A DNA stretch of 64,000 nt from Muribaculaceae bacterium (GCA_017555085.1 JAFZHD010000028.1:16495-80494), one strand, 5' to 3'; numbered from the stretch's first letter, positions 55,089 to 63,910 are shown. Notes: generated from the letters alone by a model not told the origin. Translations and numbers: made by a program.

Positions 55089-55847
55089 TTATTTTGAGTT
55101 CCAAATGTTCCAACCAGCAAATGCTTGCAAAAGAAGCATTTCGAGACCGTTTTTCACCTCTGCACCGTTTTCTTCGGCTCGTTTCATAAAGAGGGTTACA
55201 TCGGGGTTATAGAGCAAGTCATAACACAAGTGCTCTTTGGTAAGGCATTGGTAGGGGATATTGGGGCACTCGTCCATGCGAGGATACATGCCAAGGGGAG
55301 TAGTGTTGACAATTACCTTGTATTCGGCCATGATATCGTTACTCAACTCTCCATAAGTGAGCATGCCTTCTTGTTTGTTGCGAGAAACATATATAGGCTC
55401 AACTCCGAGTTTTTTCAGACCATGATACACTGCTTTGGCGGCGCCGCCTGTGCCCAAAATCAACGCCTTGTTACGATTGGGGGTGAGTAATGGAGCTATT
55501 GAATCGCAAAAGCCGATAATGTCGGAATTGTAACCCTTGAAGATTACAGAGTTTTTGTTGCGAATGAACTTGATTACATTTACAGCTCCGATTTGGGCCG
55601 CATCTTCATCGATTTCGTCAAGGTAGGGGATAACTTGTTCTTTATATGGAATTGTTACATTAAGTCCGTGCAGATTGGGGTTCTCGCTGATTACCTCCAT
55701 CAAGTCGCCAATATCGGGAATTTCAAAGTTGACATACTCGGCATCAATATTCTCGTTGCGGAACTTTTGGTTAAAATAGTTCTGTGAAAACGAATGGGTC
55801 AAAGGATAGCCGATAAGACCATATATTTTAGAGTACAGTTTCGCCAT
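55089..55847 (-). CDS. aroE: Shikimate dehydrogenase
   Basis: Start at ATG 55847 (MAKLYSKIYGLIG), since a TTG lies two codons further upstream. About 252 residues. The substrate loop GYPLTHSFSQNYFN, NVTIPYKE with the catalytic Lys, and the NADP-binding LGTGGAAKAV are present. It reduces 3-dehydroshikimate in aromatic amino acid synthesis. A TATTTTTG -7 box at 55875-55882 on the minus strand overlaps the divergent rnpB promoter region. Confidence 0.95.
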   Translation of the reverse strand: MAKLYSKIYGLIGYPLTHSFSQNYFNQKFRNENIDAEYVNFEIPDIGDLMEVISENPNLHGLNVTIPYKEQVIPYLDEIDEDAAQIGAVNVIKFIRNKNSVIFKGYNSDIIGFCDSIAPLLTPNRNKALILGTGGAAKAVYHGLKKLGVEPIYVSRNKQEGMLTYGELSNDIMAEYKVIVNTTPLGMYPRMDECPNIPYQCLTKEHLCYDLLYNPDVTLFMKRAEENGAEVKNGLEMLLLQAFAGWNIWNSK

Positions 55848-55893
55848 AAGCAACTATTATATTGGTTTGAATTGCAAAAATAGTGAATAGTTT

Positions 55894-55924
55894 TTTGAAA
55901 TTCGCCATATTTGGCCTAAATTTG
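55894..55924 (+). promoter_or_regulatory. rnpB promoter
   Basis: TTTG (55894-55897), a 19-base gap and TAAATTTG (55917-55924) lie about 18 bases before the mature RNA start. Confidence 0.75.
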
Positions 55925-55942
55925 TCATAAATTCTACAAAAT

Positions 55943-56334
55943 GCAGTAGGGTGGTTCGTCGCTCACACACTTATGAGGTGTGAGAGGAAAGTCCGGGCAA
56001 CACAGAGCACCATATTTCTTAACGGGAAGCTATCGGTGACGGTAGAGTAGTGTGACAGAAAATAACCGCCATTTTTCGGAGTGGTAAGGGTGAAAAGGCG
56101 GGGTAAGAGCCCACCGGGTGTGATAGTGATATTGCATGCCGCACATCTTATGGGTTGCAAGGCCAAGTATACCGGCATTTAAGGATTGCTCGTCCATTGT
56201 CGGGGGGTAGGCTGCGAAGCATTTGTGCTTAAGCGTCGTGGCAACACGCCGTTCAGATAAATGACGAACTATCGCTGTGTCCCTCTCACGAGGTAGTACA
56301 GCCGATAACATAACCCGGCTTATAACCCTACTGC
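55943..56334 (+). ncRNA. rnpB: RNase P RNA (bacterial class A)
   Basis: The catalytic RNA that trims tRNA 5' ends. The signature GAGGAAAGTCCGGGC stands near the 5' end, ACAGAAAATAACCGCC and AAGGGTGAAAAGGCGG follow, and the conserved 3' block ends ATAACCC. The two ends pair (GCAGTAGGGT with ACCCTACTGC), which fixes the limits. Seven Ts from 56335 end the transcript. A promoter stands upstream. The AT-rich CRISPR island begins only about 40 bases after it. Confidence 0.95.
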
Positions 56335-56375
56335 TTTTTTTATATTGATTAATAGAAAACGATATAATACCTTAA

Positions 56376-57797
56376 ATGACGATTAACATGAAAACGAGTC
56401 ATGATTGTACGTACTCATGTGATGACTATTCATCTTTTTTGAAAGATTTGAAAATAAACATCGGCGTTACTAAATTTTGTGGCGTTGTAAAGATTCCCTC
56501 AAGTAAAAAAGCCATAAAGTATTTCAAGAAGAATGGGCATGTGGCACAGACTATAACGGATGAAGAATACCAACAAAAGCAAACATTATTTTATGATGGT
56601 TTTATAAATACATTTTACCCTCCTAAGGATTGTGCAGGCATGTATTCTCAAATATATGCCTTTGAGGATATTTTTGATGAGCCCAAAGTGATTACTATGT
56701 GTAATTATTATGATGAAGATGTAAATATTTCAGTAGAATCAATAAGTTATTATATATATCCTGAAGATATATTGATTTTTGTTTTAACATTATCTAATAA
56801 TAGTCTTTCCTTGGGTGAATTGCAAAAACGTAATTTTGCGATTAAAATGGTAAATTGGTATGGTATAGACAAAGACTGTGTGCCGAAATATTCCAATGAA
56901 TATTTTAGCTTATTTGATGAGATAATAACAGTTAAGTTTCCAGACAGAGCAATAAAAGAGTCTGAAATACGAAAAAAATTCCATAAGTTATTTATGGGGA
57001 ACATGTTTTATATATATCAAGCAATACAGTTGTCAGATAATTATGATGTCGTAACTGATGATGAATTATTATATGAATTAACAACGGTGCTAAACTTTGA
57101 CGCTATAGGTAAGATGCGCGATCACTTCTATGGATATAATCCGTCTTCAGAATATTTTGATAATTTCAAAAAGAATAATGTGTTGAGAGTTTATAACGAT
57201 TGGTCAGCTGCTGTTACCATCGATTCTTTTTGTGTTTTGATGAGTAATAGAATGTTTGATTATGCATGCAATGAATGGGTTAATAAAGATAGTAAAAATA
57301 ATAATAGGTTCATGCTGTTTTTGAATGCCGTATTATTGAAAAATTATTTAGTTAAGTGCAATGAGAAATTTCAAGCTGAACCAATATCAACACAGACAAG
57401 AGATAAGTTTCTTAAATTTGATCGCATATTTAATTTGCGAACAGTTTCATATAATACATTGCCTCAATTGGTTTATGAGAAAATTAGACGTTCGTTTGAA
57501 ATTGATGAAGAATTGGCGATGGTAAATCAGAAAATCAGTCAATTTAGCGATAATCGTAATCAAAGGAATGAAAGAGTATTAAATTACATTTTAGCATTTG
57601 TAGCATTGTTTTCGGTGTCGTCTTTTTTTGCAGATGGCATAACATGGTTAACGCAAATCGGAATTTTAGATATAACTGAGGGTAAAGGAAAAATTATTGG
57701 TGCTCGCCTATGGAGTCTTATTGGATTTATAATAGTTATCATCTTGTTTGTAATTCTAATTTGGGCTCGTAAAATTTCGGATAAATCAAATAAGTAA
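56376..57797 (+). CDS. Cas13b-linked protein with two C-terminal membrane helices (CorA-like layout)
   Basis: A 473-residue protein with no signal peptide. The first 370 residues are soluble and have no family I can name (YYIYPEDILIFVLTLS and YELTTVLNFDAIGKMRDHF look like strand and helix elements). Next come a charged helical stretch (QKISQFSDNRNQRNERV), a membrane helix at about 401-421, a short polar loop and a second helix at about 445-465, ending in basic residues. This order resembles CorA-type channels but has no GMN motif. It is far longer than Csx27 or Csx28 (about 150-250 residues), and no RxxxxH motif was found. It ends 6 bases before cas13b, so it is very likely a membrane partner of that effector. 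Confidence 0.82.
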   Translation: MTINMKTSHDCTYSCDDYSSFLKDLKINIGVTKFCGVVKIPSSKKAIKYFKKNGHVAQTITDEEYQQKQTLFYDGFINTFYPPKDCAGMYSQIYAFEDIFDEPKVITMCNYYDEDVNISVESISYYIYPEDILIFVLTLSNNSLSLGELQKRNFAIKMVNWYGIDKDCVPKYSNEYFSLFDEIITVKFPDRAIKESEIRKKFHKLFMGNMFYIYQAIQLSDNYDVVTDDELLYELTTVLNFDAIGKMRDHFYGYNPSSEYFDNFKKNNVLRVYNDWSAAVTIDSFCVLMSNRMFDYACNEWVNKDSKNNNRFMLFLNAVLLKNYLVKCNEKFQAEPISTQTRDKFLKFDRIFNLRTVSYNTLPQLVYEKIRRSFEIDEELAMVNQKISQFSDNRNQRNERVLNYILAFVALFSVSSFFADGITWLTQIGILDITEGKGKIIGARLWSLIGFIIVIILFVILIWARKISDKSNK

Positions 57798-57803
57798 TAT
57801 AAT

Positions 57804-60800
57804 ATGGAAAATAAAAAGAATAAAAATAAAGCTTACCCTGAAAGTAATAAACAATCCAATAAGCCAAAATGGAATGATATATCAAATAGCCCATCAATGT
57901 TTAATACGATGGACGATAGACTTAAACATATATTTGCTGCGTATCTCAATTTAGCACAATACAATGCATTTGTTCACCTTAATCATATAGCAAAAAAAAT
58001 GGGAATCACCAAGCGCGGTGTTGAAACTAAATTGTCACAACATCCGGTGTTAAAAGTCCTTGGTAAAGCTATTGTTAAAAACAATACGAAGCAAATTGAA
58101 CCCTATAAACTTGCCGATGCTGATTATGCAATGCGTCAACTCTTTACCGAATTTCCATTTCTCAAGGTTTTGGTTGAGTGGAAACGTAAAACGAAGTTGA
58201 AACAAGACGATGAAGAAGCAATTTTATCAAAAGAAACAGCTTCAAATAAATTAGATGACAATACAGCTGTTTTGAATAACGATGAAAAATTAGCTGAAGA
58301 TATCGTTTATACGGTTATGAGCAAATTGAGCATTACAGCACAGCCGGATATGCTTTTGGATATATTATCTAATATGTTTGATGTGCTGAATTATCATCGA
58401 AATCATCATACTCATTATAAGCACTCTTCTGAAAAATTAGATGACACAATAGTTAAAAATGTGGCATTAATTTGCAATTTTGCGCTGCGATCGGCTCGCC
58501 GAATAGTTAAGACTCGATTTGGCGTGAACCCAAAAGATAATCCTGCAAATGAAGCGAAAGATTTCTTATATTTAAAGCCAAATGATTTAGATTTTATAGC
58601 ACAAGCTCAAGATCGATTTGATCGCAAGTCGAAAAAGTCAAAAATCAACACTCGATTCTATTATGCAATGATAAACGATGACAAACGATTGACATCAATG
58701 GGCTTGGTGATGTTGATTTGTATGTTTTTGCCACGCAATTATATAATGATGTTCATTGATAAATTGGGTGAAGTTTTTTATGGCAAATTTTGGTCATCAG
58801 AACCCAGTGCCGATACCCCAGAAAAGAAAAAACATCGTCGTATTATGCGCGAGATTTTCGGCAGTTTTAATTTGCCGATGATTAAAGAACGATATCGTTC
58901 AGAGCGTGATGATATAGCTTTGGCATTGGACATGATTAATGAATTGAAAAAGTGCCCGAAGTTACTCTATGATCATCTATCTCCAAACGACCAATCTAAG
59001 TTTAAAATAGGAATTGATGCGAAGTTTAATAATAATGAAAATTCAGATGATACCGCTGAAATTATACTCACAAGGCATTCAGATAGGTTTCCTTATTTTG
59101 CTTTGCGCTATATTGATGAGTTAAAGATTTTCCCGTTTTTACGCTTCCATGTAAATTATGGAAAGTACCGTTTTATGTTATATGATGAAAAAACATGTAT
59201 AGATGGAAGTGTGCAACCACGCGTACTACAGTATGATTTGAACGGATTTGGACGGTTAAGCGAAGTAGAAAAAATACGCTCGGCAGAGGAGTCTGATTGG
59301 CTTGGCGAGAATAAGATGTTAGCAGTGTCAAGTAGCACAAATGCTGAATATGAAGAACTGCCTCCTGATTCGCCTGAAAATCTTCCATATGTAACCAATT
59401 GTGGCACACATTATCAATTTTATGGCGACAAAATAGGCTTGCGGTTTCTGGGTCTGGGCGATAAAAATGGGAATGTTGTTTTAGACGAGAAAAATTCACG
59501 TGTTTTGATGCCCCCAATTGAGACACTTAAAGCTAAGGCCGTGCAAAAAATTAATAATCATGAAAATCAAGCAAAAACCGAAGTTGATGAAAATCCGATA
59601 GAAGTAGGTGTTGCGCCTCAATGTTGGCTCAGTACATTTGAGTTGCCGGCAATGGCTTTTTATGCATGGCTTACTCGAAAAAAGGAACTTGTGCAGTTGG
59701 TAGAGGGAAATGATAAAATTAAGGTGTCGCCAACTGAAAAAATCATATGGGATTGTTTGTCAAACTATAAGAAATTATTCAACCAACTCGGAGAAAATAA
59801 ACTTAATCATTTTACCCGTGAGAATTTGCCTAATGAAGTGTGTGGTATAAAATGGAAGGATATACCACAAAAGATACGCGATTACATGCTATCAAATGAT
59901 ATACAAGAAACTCAGGAACCACAGTTTGATGAGAAAAAATTCCTGGGTTATGCACAGAATGTACTTAAAGGCAAAAAAGAAAATAATATAATCGGATTGG
60001 TTGAACAAACACAGGGTGTATTAACAAAATTTTTGGATGATTTTAAGGCAATTACCGGTTATGAATTTTCACCTTTAGAGTATAAGTTTATTAAAAAGGA
60101 TAACACAGTTAAGAAAAATCAAGCAGGCCGCCGATCATTTACAGAAATAAAACCGGGCAGATTGTCAAATTATCTTGCACGTGATATTGTGGCATTATCG
60201 TCATTATCTGCCAAAGAAAAGCCAACGGGCCTCAATTACAATATAATACAGAAAGCTATTGCGCAATACGGCGGAGCTAATGGTGTGACATTGCAAGAGT
60301 TGCAAGGAATGTTTGAAAAACTTGGCTTGATTGATTCCCATCCATTTTTAACGCAGGTACTTAATGCAAAACCTGCGAATACTCTTGTGTTGTATTATAG
60401 ATATCTAATATGTAAGATTAATTATTTAAACGAATTGGTTCAATATGTTAGCGATGAAAATGTAGTGGAGTTGAAAAAAGTGTCATTTTTGCATTCCGAT
60501 CAACGTCGTTTCCATATAAAAGATAAAGGTTACTATGCTCAACTTGCTGAGGAATACATAAATCGTCCTATTCAGTTGCCAACCGGCCTATTTACTGATG
60601 CAATACGAGACTTATTGATTGAAGATGAGAATTTAAATAAAATAGTAACCAATGCAGAAAATATAAATGCGGCATGGCTTATAAAGCAATATCATCAAAC
60701 TGTTTTAGAAGATGGAATGCAACCAATGTATGGTTTCAAGCGCAATTATAAATTGTTTGATACACTTTGGCCTAAAAAAGATAAAAACGGCAATCCACTA

Positions 60801-61766
60801 AATATAAAACAATATTTAAAGCCAAATCTTAGGCATATTAATTATGGTAGCGAAACAATCAGTTTGTCATTAAATGACATAAAACAATATTCAAAAAAAT
60901 ATGCTGATATAGATATAAGAGCCGAATTTCGTCGTTTTGATGACCATGAACGCCTATTCCGTCGCTACCAGGTTCAAGATATTGTGACATTCTTGATGGC
61001 AAAGGATATTTTGAACGCCGACTATCCCTCGCGTGATACCAAAAATAAAGAAATTGCTCAAAATCATGAATTTAAGAATATAGACAAATTTAAATTAAAA
61101 GCATTATGCTTGAAAGCATCCAAAGAAGAAAAAGATAATATCCTTGAGTATCAAGTGCCGTTTACTGTGACTTTATCTATCGGTGAAATTAAAGTTGAAA
61201 TTTCACAAGAAAACATGAAGATAAAGAACTATGGTGAATTTTTCCGATATGTTAATGATACTCGTCTTGTTAATCTGCTACCATATTTATCTGATAAGAT
61301 AGATGATGATGGTTATATTAAAATAAAGCGCGCACAATTAGAACAAGAATTACAAGCCTATGATAATAATAGAGTAGAAATATATAAATGTGTTCATGAT
61401 GTAGAAAAGTTTATTCTTAACAAATTTAAAGTGCTGGAGAATAAATATTACACAAGAAAGCCTGATTATAGTTTTGAATTTCATGATAATTGTCCAGAGA
61501 AAGGTAATCCGGTTCAGAATAATTTCAATGCTATAGTTAACTATTTTGATAAAATAATACAGCACCTGTCAACTGAAGCTCAATTGTCAAGTATAATGGG
61601 CGAAATTCGTAATGCATTTAGTCATAATAGATATACAAATAGTGATATTTTGCCTACCGAAGAAGTTAACGCTCAGTTGACTCAAATTGCAGGTCGTATA
61701 AAAAATATAATGATAGAAAAGAAAAAAGCAAAAATCAAAGAAGTTAGAATCCCAACAAATGGGTAA
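57804..61766 (+). CDS. cas13b: Type VI-B CRISPR effector Cas13b-like RNase
   Basis: A 1320-residue protein with HEPN catalytic motifs near both ends: RNHHTH at R199-H204 and RNAFSH at R1269-H1274. Terminal HEPN placement separates Cas13b from Cas13a and Cas13d. A basic, mixed alpha/beta middle part fits the lid and linker that process crRNA. It would bind a crRNA and cut target RNA plus bystander RNA. It is about 100-200 residues longer than typical Cas13b. Base composition is clearly more AT-rich than the neighbouring housekeeping genes. Upstream is the two-helix membrane protein; downstream are an overlapping RT pseudogene and a VI-B-type CRISPR array. Confidence 0.92.
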   Translation: MENKKNKNKAYPESNKQSNKPKWNDISNSPSMFNTMDDRLKHIFAAYLNLAQYNAFVHLNHIAKKMGITKRGVETKLSQHPVLKVLGKAIVKNNTKQIEPYKLADADYAMRQLFTEFPFLKVLVEWKRKTKLKQDDEEAILSKETASNKLDDNTAVLNNDEKLAEDIVYTVMSKLSITAQPDMLLDILSNMFDVLNYHRNHHTHYKHSSEKLDDTIVKNVALICNFALRSARRIVKTRFGVNPKDNPANEAKDFLYLKPNDLDFIAQAQDRFDRKSKKSKINTRFYYAMINDDKRLTSMGLVMLICMFLPRNYIMMFIDKLGEVFYGKFWSSEPSADTPEKKKHRRIMREIFGSFNLPMIKERYRSERDDIALALDMINELKKCPKLLYDHLSPNDQSKFKIGIDAKFNNNENSDDTAEIILTRHSDRFPYFALRYIDELKIFPFLRFHVNYGKYRFMLYDEKTCIDGSVQPRVLQYDLNGFGRLSEVEKIRSAEESDWLGENKMLAVSSSTNAEYEELPPDSPENLPYVTNCGTHYQFYGDKIGLRFLGLGDKNGNVVLDEKNSRVLMPPIETLKAKAVQKINNHENQAKTEVDENPIEVGVAPQCWLSTFELPAMAFYAWLTRKKELVQLVEGNDKIKVSPTEKIIWDCLSNYKKLFNQLGENKLNHFTRENLPNEVCGIKWKDIPQKIRDYMLSNDIQETQEPQFDEKKFLGYAQNVLKGKKENNIIGLVEQTQGVLTKFLDDFKAITGYEFSPLEYKFIKKDNTVKKNQAGRRSFTEIKPGRLSNYLARDIVALSSLSAKEKPTGLNYNIIQKAIAQYGGANGVTLQELQGMFEKLGLIDSHPFLTQVLNAKPANTLVLYYRYLICKINYLNELVQYVSDENVVELKKVSFLHSDQRRFHIKDKGYYAQLAEEYINRPIQLPTGLFTDAIRDLLIEDENLNKIVTNAENINAAWLIKQYHQTVLEDGMQPMYGFKRNYKLFDTLWPKKDKNGNPLNIKQYLKPNLRHINYGSETISLSLNDIKQYSKKYADIDIRAEFRRFDDHERLFRRYQVQDIVTFLMAKDILNADYPSRDTKNKEIAQNHEFKNIDKFKLKALCLKASKEEKDNILEYQVPFTVTLSIGEIKVEISQENMKIKNYGEFFRYVNDTRLVNLLPYLSDKIDDDGYIKIKRAQLEQELQAYDNNRVEIYKCVHDVEKFILNKFKVLENKYYTRKPDYSFEFHDNCPEKGNPVQNNFNAIVNYFDKIIQHLSTEAQLSSIMGEIRNAFSHNRYTNSDILPTEEVNAQLTQIAGRIKNIMIEKKKAKIKEVRIPTNG

Positions 61767-62298
61767 TCATAGTTTATATAAACAACTGCTTGATATAGGC
61801 ACTTTGCAAAGAGCATGGAAAGTGGTTAAAGCAAAGGGCGCAGTTGGGGGAATTGATGGAGTATCGCTATCAGAATTTGAACAGAATTTACACCGCAATC
61901 TTCATCAACTTGCCGACGACTTGAAAAATTAACGATGGAAACCCTTGTCTTACAAACATATAGAAGAGCCTAAAAAGGACGGAGAGCAACTATGGGTTGC
62001 ATATCAACATCAGGTCGTTGGGTCGATGTTGATATTGGTGTGCCGCAAGGTGCTGTCTTGTCTCCGGTGCTGTCTAATCTACATCTTCATTCGTTTGACC
62101 AATTCATGCAGTCACGCACAAAATATTATGTGCGATATGCCGACGATGTTTTAATCACATTAGATATTTATTTAAGCCTAATAATAAAGCTAAGGATCAG
62201 CTGATAATTATCTAAAAACATTTGCGAAAAATACAAAAGAATGCAATGGTTTGGTTGTTAATGAGATTGCACTTGCCGCTGATATGCAGAAACTCTAA
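61759..62298 (+). pseudogene. Reverse transcriptase pseudogene overlapping the cas13b stop
   Basis: An ATG at 61759 overlaps the cas13b stop by 8 bases and opens a frame reading GNHSLYKQLLDIGTLQ, AKGAVGGIDGVSLSEFEQN and ADDLKN, then an in-frame TAA (61930-61932), then RWKPLSYKHIEEPKKDGE in the same frame. A deletion of about 100 residues and a frameshift follow, then GRWVDVDIGVPQGAVLSP and YVRYADDVLI (RT motifs with catalytic Asp pair) near 62010-62160, and in a third frame LKTFAKNTKECNGLVVNE to 62298. The family is a group-II-intron-like or CRISPR-associated RT. The overlap suggests it was a translationally coupled third gene of the operon. Confidence 0.85.
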
Positions 62299-62334
62299 AA
62301 ATAATCGCAAATGTGATTTTTATTGAGAATGTTA

Positions 62335-62364
62335 TTGATATTTGCGAAAAAGCAGTTAAATTTG
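62335..62364 (+). promoter_or_regulatory. CRISPR array promoter
   Basis: TTG (62335-62337), a 19-base gap and TAAATTTG (62357-62364) place the transcription start within a few bases of the first repeat (62369). This gives the array its own plus-strand promoter. Confidence 0.7.
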
Positions 62365-62368
62365 TGCT

Positions 62369-62753
62369 GTTGTTATTGCACCTATTTGAAGGTGTATGAC
62401 AACATAATTTATTGTATTTATTCCATGCCCGCATAAAGTGTTGCAGAAGCACCTATTTGAAGGTGTATGACAACTCTTTAGTTTAGAATTTTTCGTGATG
62501 TTCACCATCGTTGCAGAAGCACCTATTTGAAGGTGTATGACAACTTTTTGGGACTTCTGTGCCTTTTTGAAAGGCAAAGTTGCAGAAGCACCTGTTTGAA
62601 GGTGTATGACAACTTTTCTAAAAATTTGGTCTCTAATTGAATAGAATAAGTTGCAGAAGCACCTATTTGAAGGTGTATGACAACTCTACACACACCAAAA
62701 GATAAAAAAAGAGACCATGTTGCAGAAGCACCTATTTGAAGGTGTATGACAAC
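62369..62753 (+). CRISPR. Type VI-B CRISPR array, six repeats and five spacers
   Basis: Repeats of 35 bases start at 62369, 62440, 62510, 62579, 62650 and 62719. Each begins GTTG and ends CAAC, with an inner hairpin CACCT/AGGTG around ATTTGA, the layout of known Cas13b repeats in the same orientation as the effector. Spacers are 36, 35, 34, 36 and 34 bases and are all different. Repeat 4 has one change (CCTGTTTG). Repeat 1 differs from the others at positions 5-9 but keeps both stems. Orientation is further supported by the promoter at 62335-62364. No cas1/cas2 is present. Confidence 0.95.
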
Positions 62754-62815
62754 ACTTTTTATCACCTTTTTTTATCGATCTGAGACTATTGAATGATGTG
62801 TCAAGAGAAAAAACA

Positions 62816-62846
62816 AAAAGCCCGAGGCACAATCGTCTCAGGCTTT
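62816..62846 (-). terminator. Terminator of the radC operon, possibly also ending the array
   Basis: AAAGCC and GGCTTT with an inner GAG/CTC form the stem. On the minus strand it is followed by TTTTTGTTTTTT. On the plus strand only a short T run follows. Confidence 0.75.
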
Positions 62847-62986
62847 GTTATGATTAGGGAATTGATTGTTCGTGAATTTTTAGAATTGGGAATTTGTGTG
62901 CAAAAAAATATCTCAACCGCATAAATTCAGCGATTGAGATACGTAGTTATATTCAGATCCGATTTTATCGAATAGCAATAATAGTG

Positions 62987-63175
62987 TTAATTCAGTTGTG
63001 TTGTATTGGCTGTGATGGTGTCGGTGGACATGGTGACGGTGATGCTGTCGGCGGGTGTGGGTGCTTGTGTCGGCTCTGATGGTTGTTGGTCTTGTGTGGG
63101 TGCGATGTGCATGAGCAGTTGACCAACACCGATAATAACGATAAGGAGTATGATGCTTAAAATAAAACGTTTCAT
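62987..63175 (-). CDS. Small single-helix membrane protein downstream of radC
   Basis: A 62-residue protein with one N-terminal helix (RFILSIILLIVIIGVGQLLM) and a Pro/Thr-rich tail (PSEPTQAPTPADSITVTMST). No family is recognised. It begins 12 bases after the radC stop on the same strand, so it is likely co-transcribed. Confidence 0.55.
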   Translation of the reverse strand: MKRFILSIILLIVIIGVGQLLMHIAPTQDQQPSEPTQAPTPADSITVTMSTDTITANTTQLN

Positions 63176-63187
63176 TGTAGGCGTAAA

Positions 63188-63904
63188 TTAAAGTCGGCCG
63201 TTGTCGGCATACGAAAAGTATTTGTTTTGGGTAATGATGACGTGATCAAGGACTTGTATGTCAAGCACCTTGCCTGCCTCTTTGATTTTGGCCGTCAAGC
63301 GGTCGTCTTCGGGGCTGGGGTTGATGTTGCCCGATGGGTGGTTGTGAACAAGTATTATGGCCTCGGCCATTTTGTCAATTGCGCTTTTATAAATGATTTT
63401 TGCATCGGCCATTGTGCTTGATGTGCCGCCAATGCTGATGCGTTGTTCATAAATGACTCGGTTGTTGCGAGAAAGCATCAGCACCCAAAATTCTTCGTGT
63501 GAAATGCGACCCAAGCGGCTGCGCATAATGTGAAACACATTTTCGCTGCTTGTAATTACCGGGTCATCGGCAATTTCTTCATCGTTGTGTCGCAGACCTA
63601 ATTCAAACGCTGCAATGAGTGATATGGCTTTTGCCGGGCCGACGCCTTCAAAGTTTTTGGTGAGGTCGTCGATTGACAAACGGGCGAGTTTTTGCAATTT
63701 GTTTTTGCAGTGGGCGAGCATTTCTTGGCTTAACTGAATGACCGATTTGCCGGGTATGCCGCTGCCAAGTATGATGGCCAGCAGTTCGGCATTTGACAAC
63801 GAGCTGATGCCTTGTGCGAGCGCTTTTTCGCGTGGCTTGTCGCTGTCGGCAAGGTCGGCTATGCGACCAAAACGGCTCTGGGGTTCTTTCAGTTTGTCGC
63901 TCAT
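63188..63904 (-). CDS. radC: RadC-family JAB/MPN protein
   Basis: A 238-residue protein with an N-terminal UPF0758/HhH region (ALAQGISSLSNAELLAIILGSG, FEGVGPAKAISLIA) and a C-terminal JAMM metalloprotease-like fold with VHNHPSGNINPSPED. The metal-binding residues are intact. The role of RadC in DNA repair is not settled. It is followed by a small membrane protein and preceded by another minus-strand gene only 6 bases away. Confidence 0.93.
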   Translation of the reverse strand: MSDKLKEPQSRFGRIADLADSDKPREKALAQGISSLSNAELLAIILGSGIPGKSVIQLSQEMLAHCKNKLQKLARLSIDDLTKNFEGVGPAKAISLIAAFELGLRHNDEEIADDPVITSSENVFHIMRSRLGRISHEEFWVLMLSRNNRVIYEQRISIGGTSSTMADAKIIYKSAIDKMAEAIILVHNHPSGNINPSPEDDRLTAKIKEAGKVLDIQVLDHVIITQNKYFSYADNGRL

Positions 63905-63910
63905 AACGGT

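Noticed and set aside
56376..57797. Reading the 473-residue protein as Csx27 or Csx28
   Set aside because: Those proteins are less than half as long, with a different membrane layout or a HEPN-like motif, and no RxxxxH was found here.
61759..62298. Intact group II intron
   Set aside because: No domain V-like hairpin was recognised, and the RT frame starts inside the cas13b stop rather than within an intron.
62258..62765. Minus-strand frames across the CRISPR array
   Set aside because: They are translations of the repeats (recurring HLQIGA) and have no gene character.
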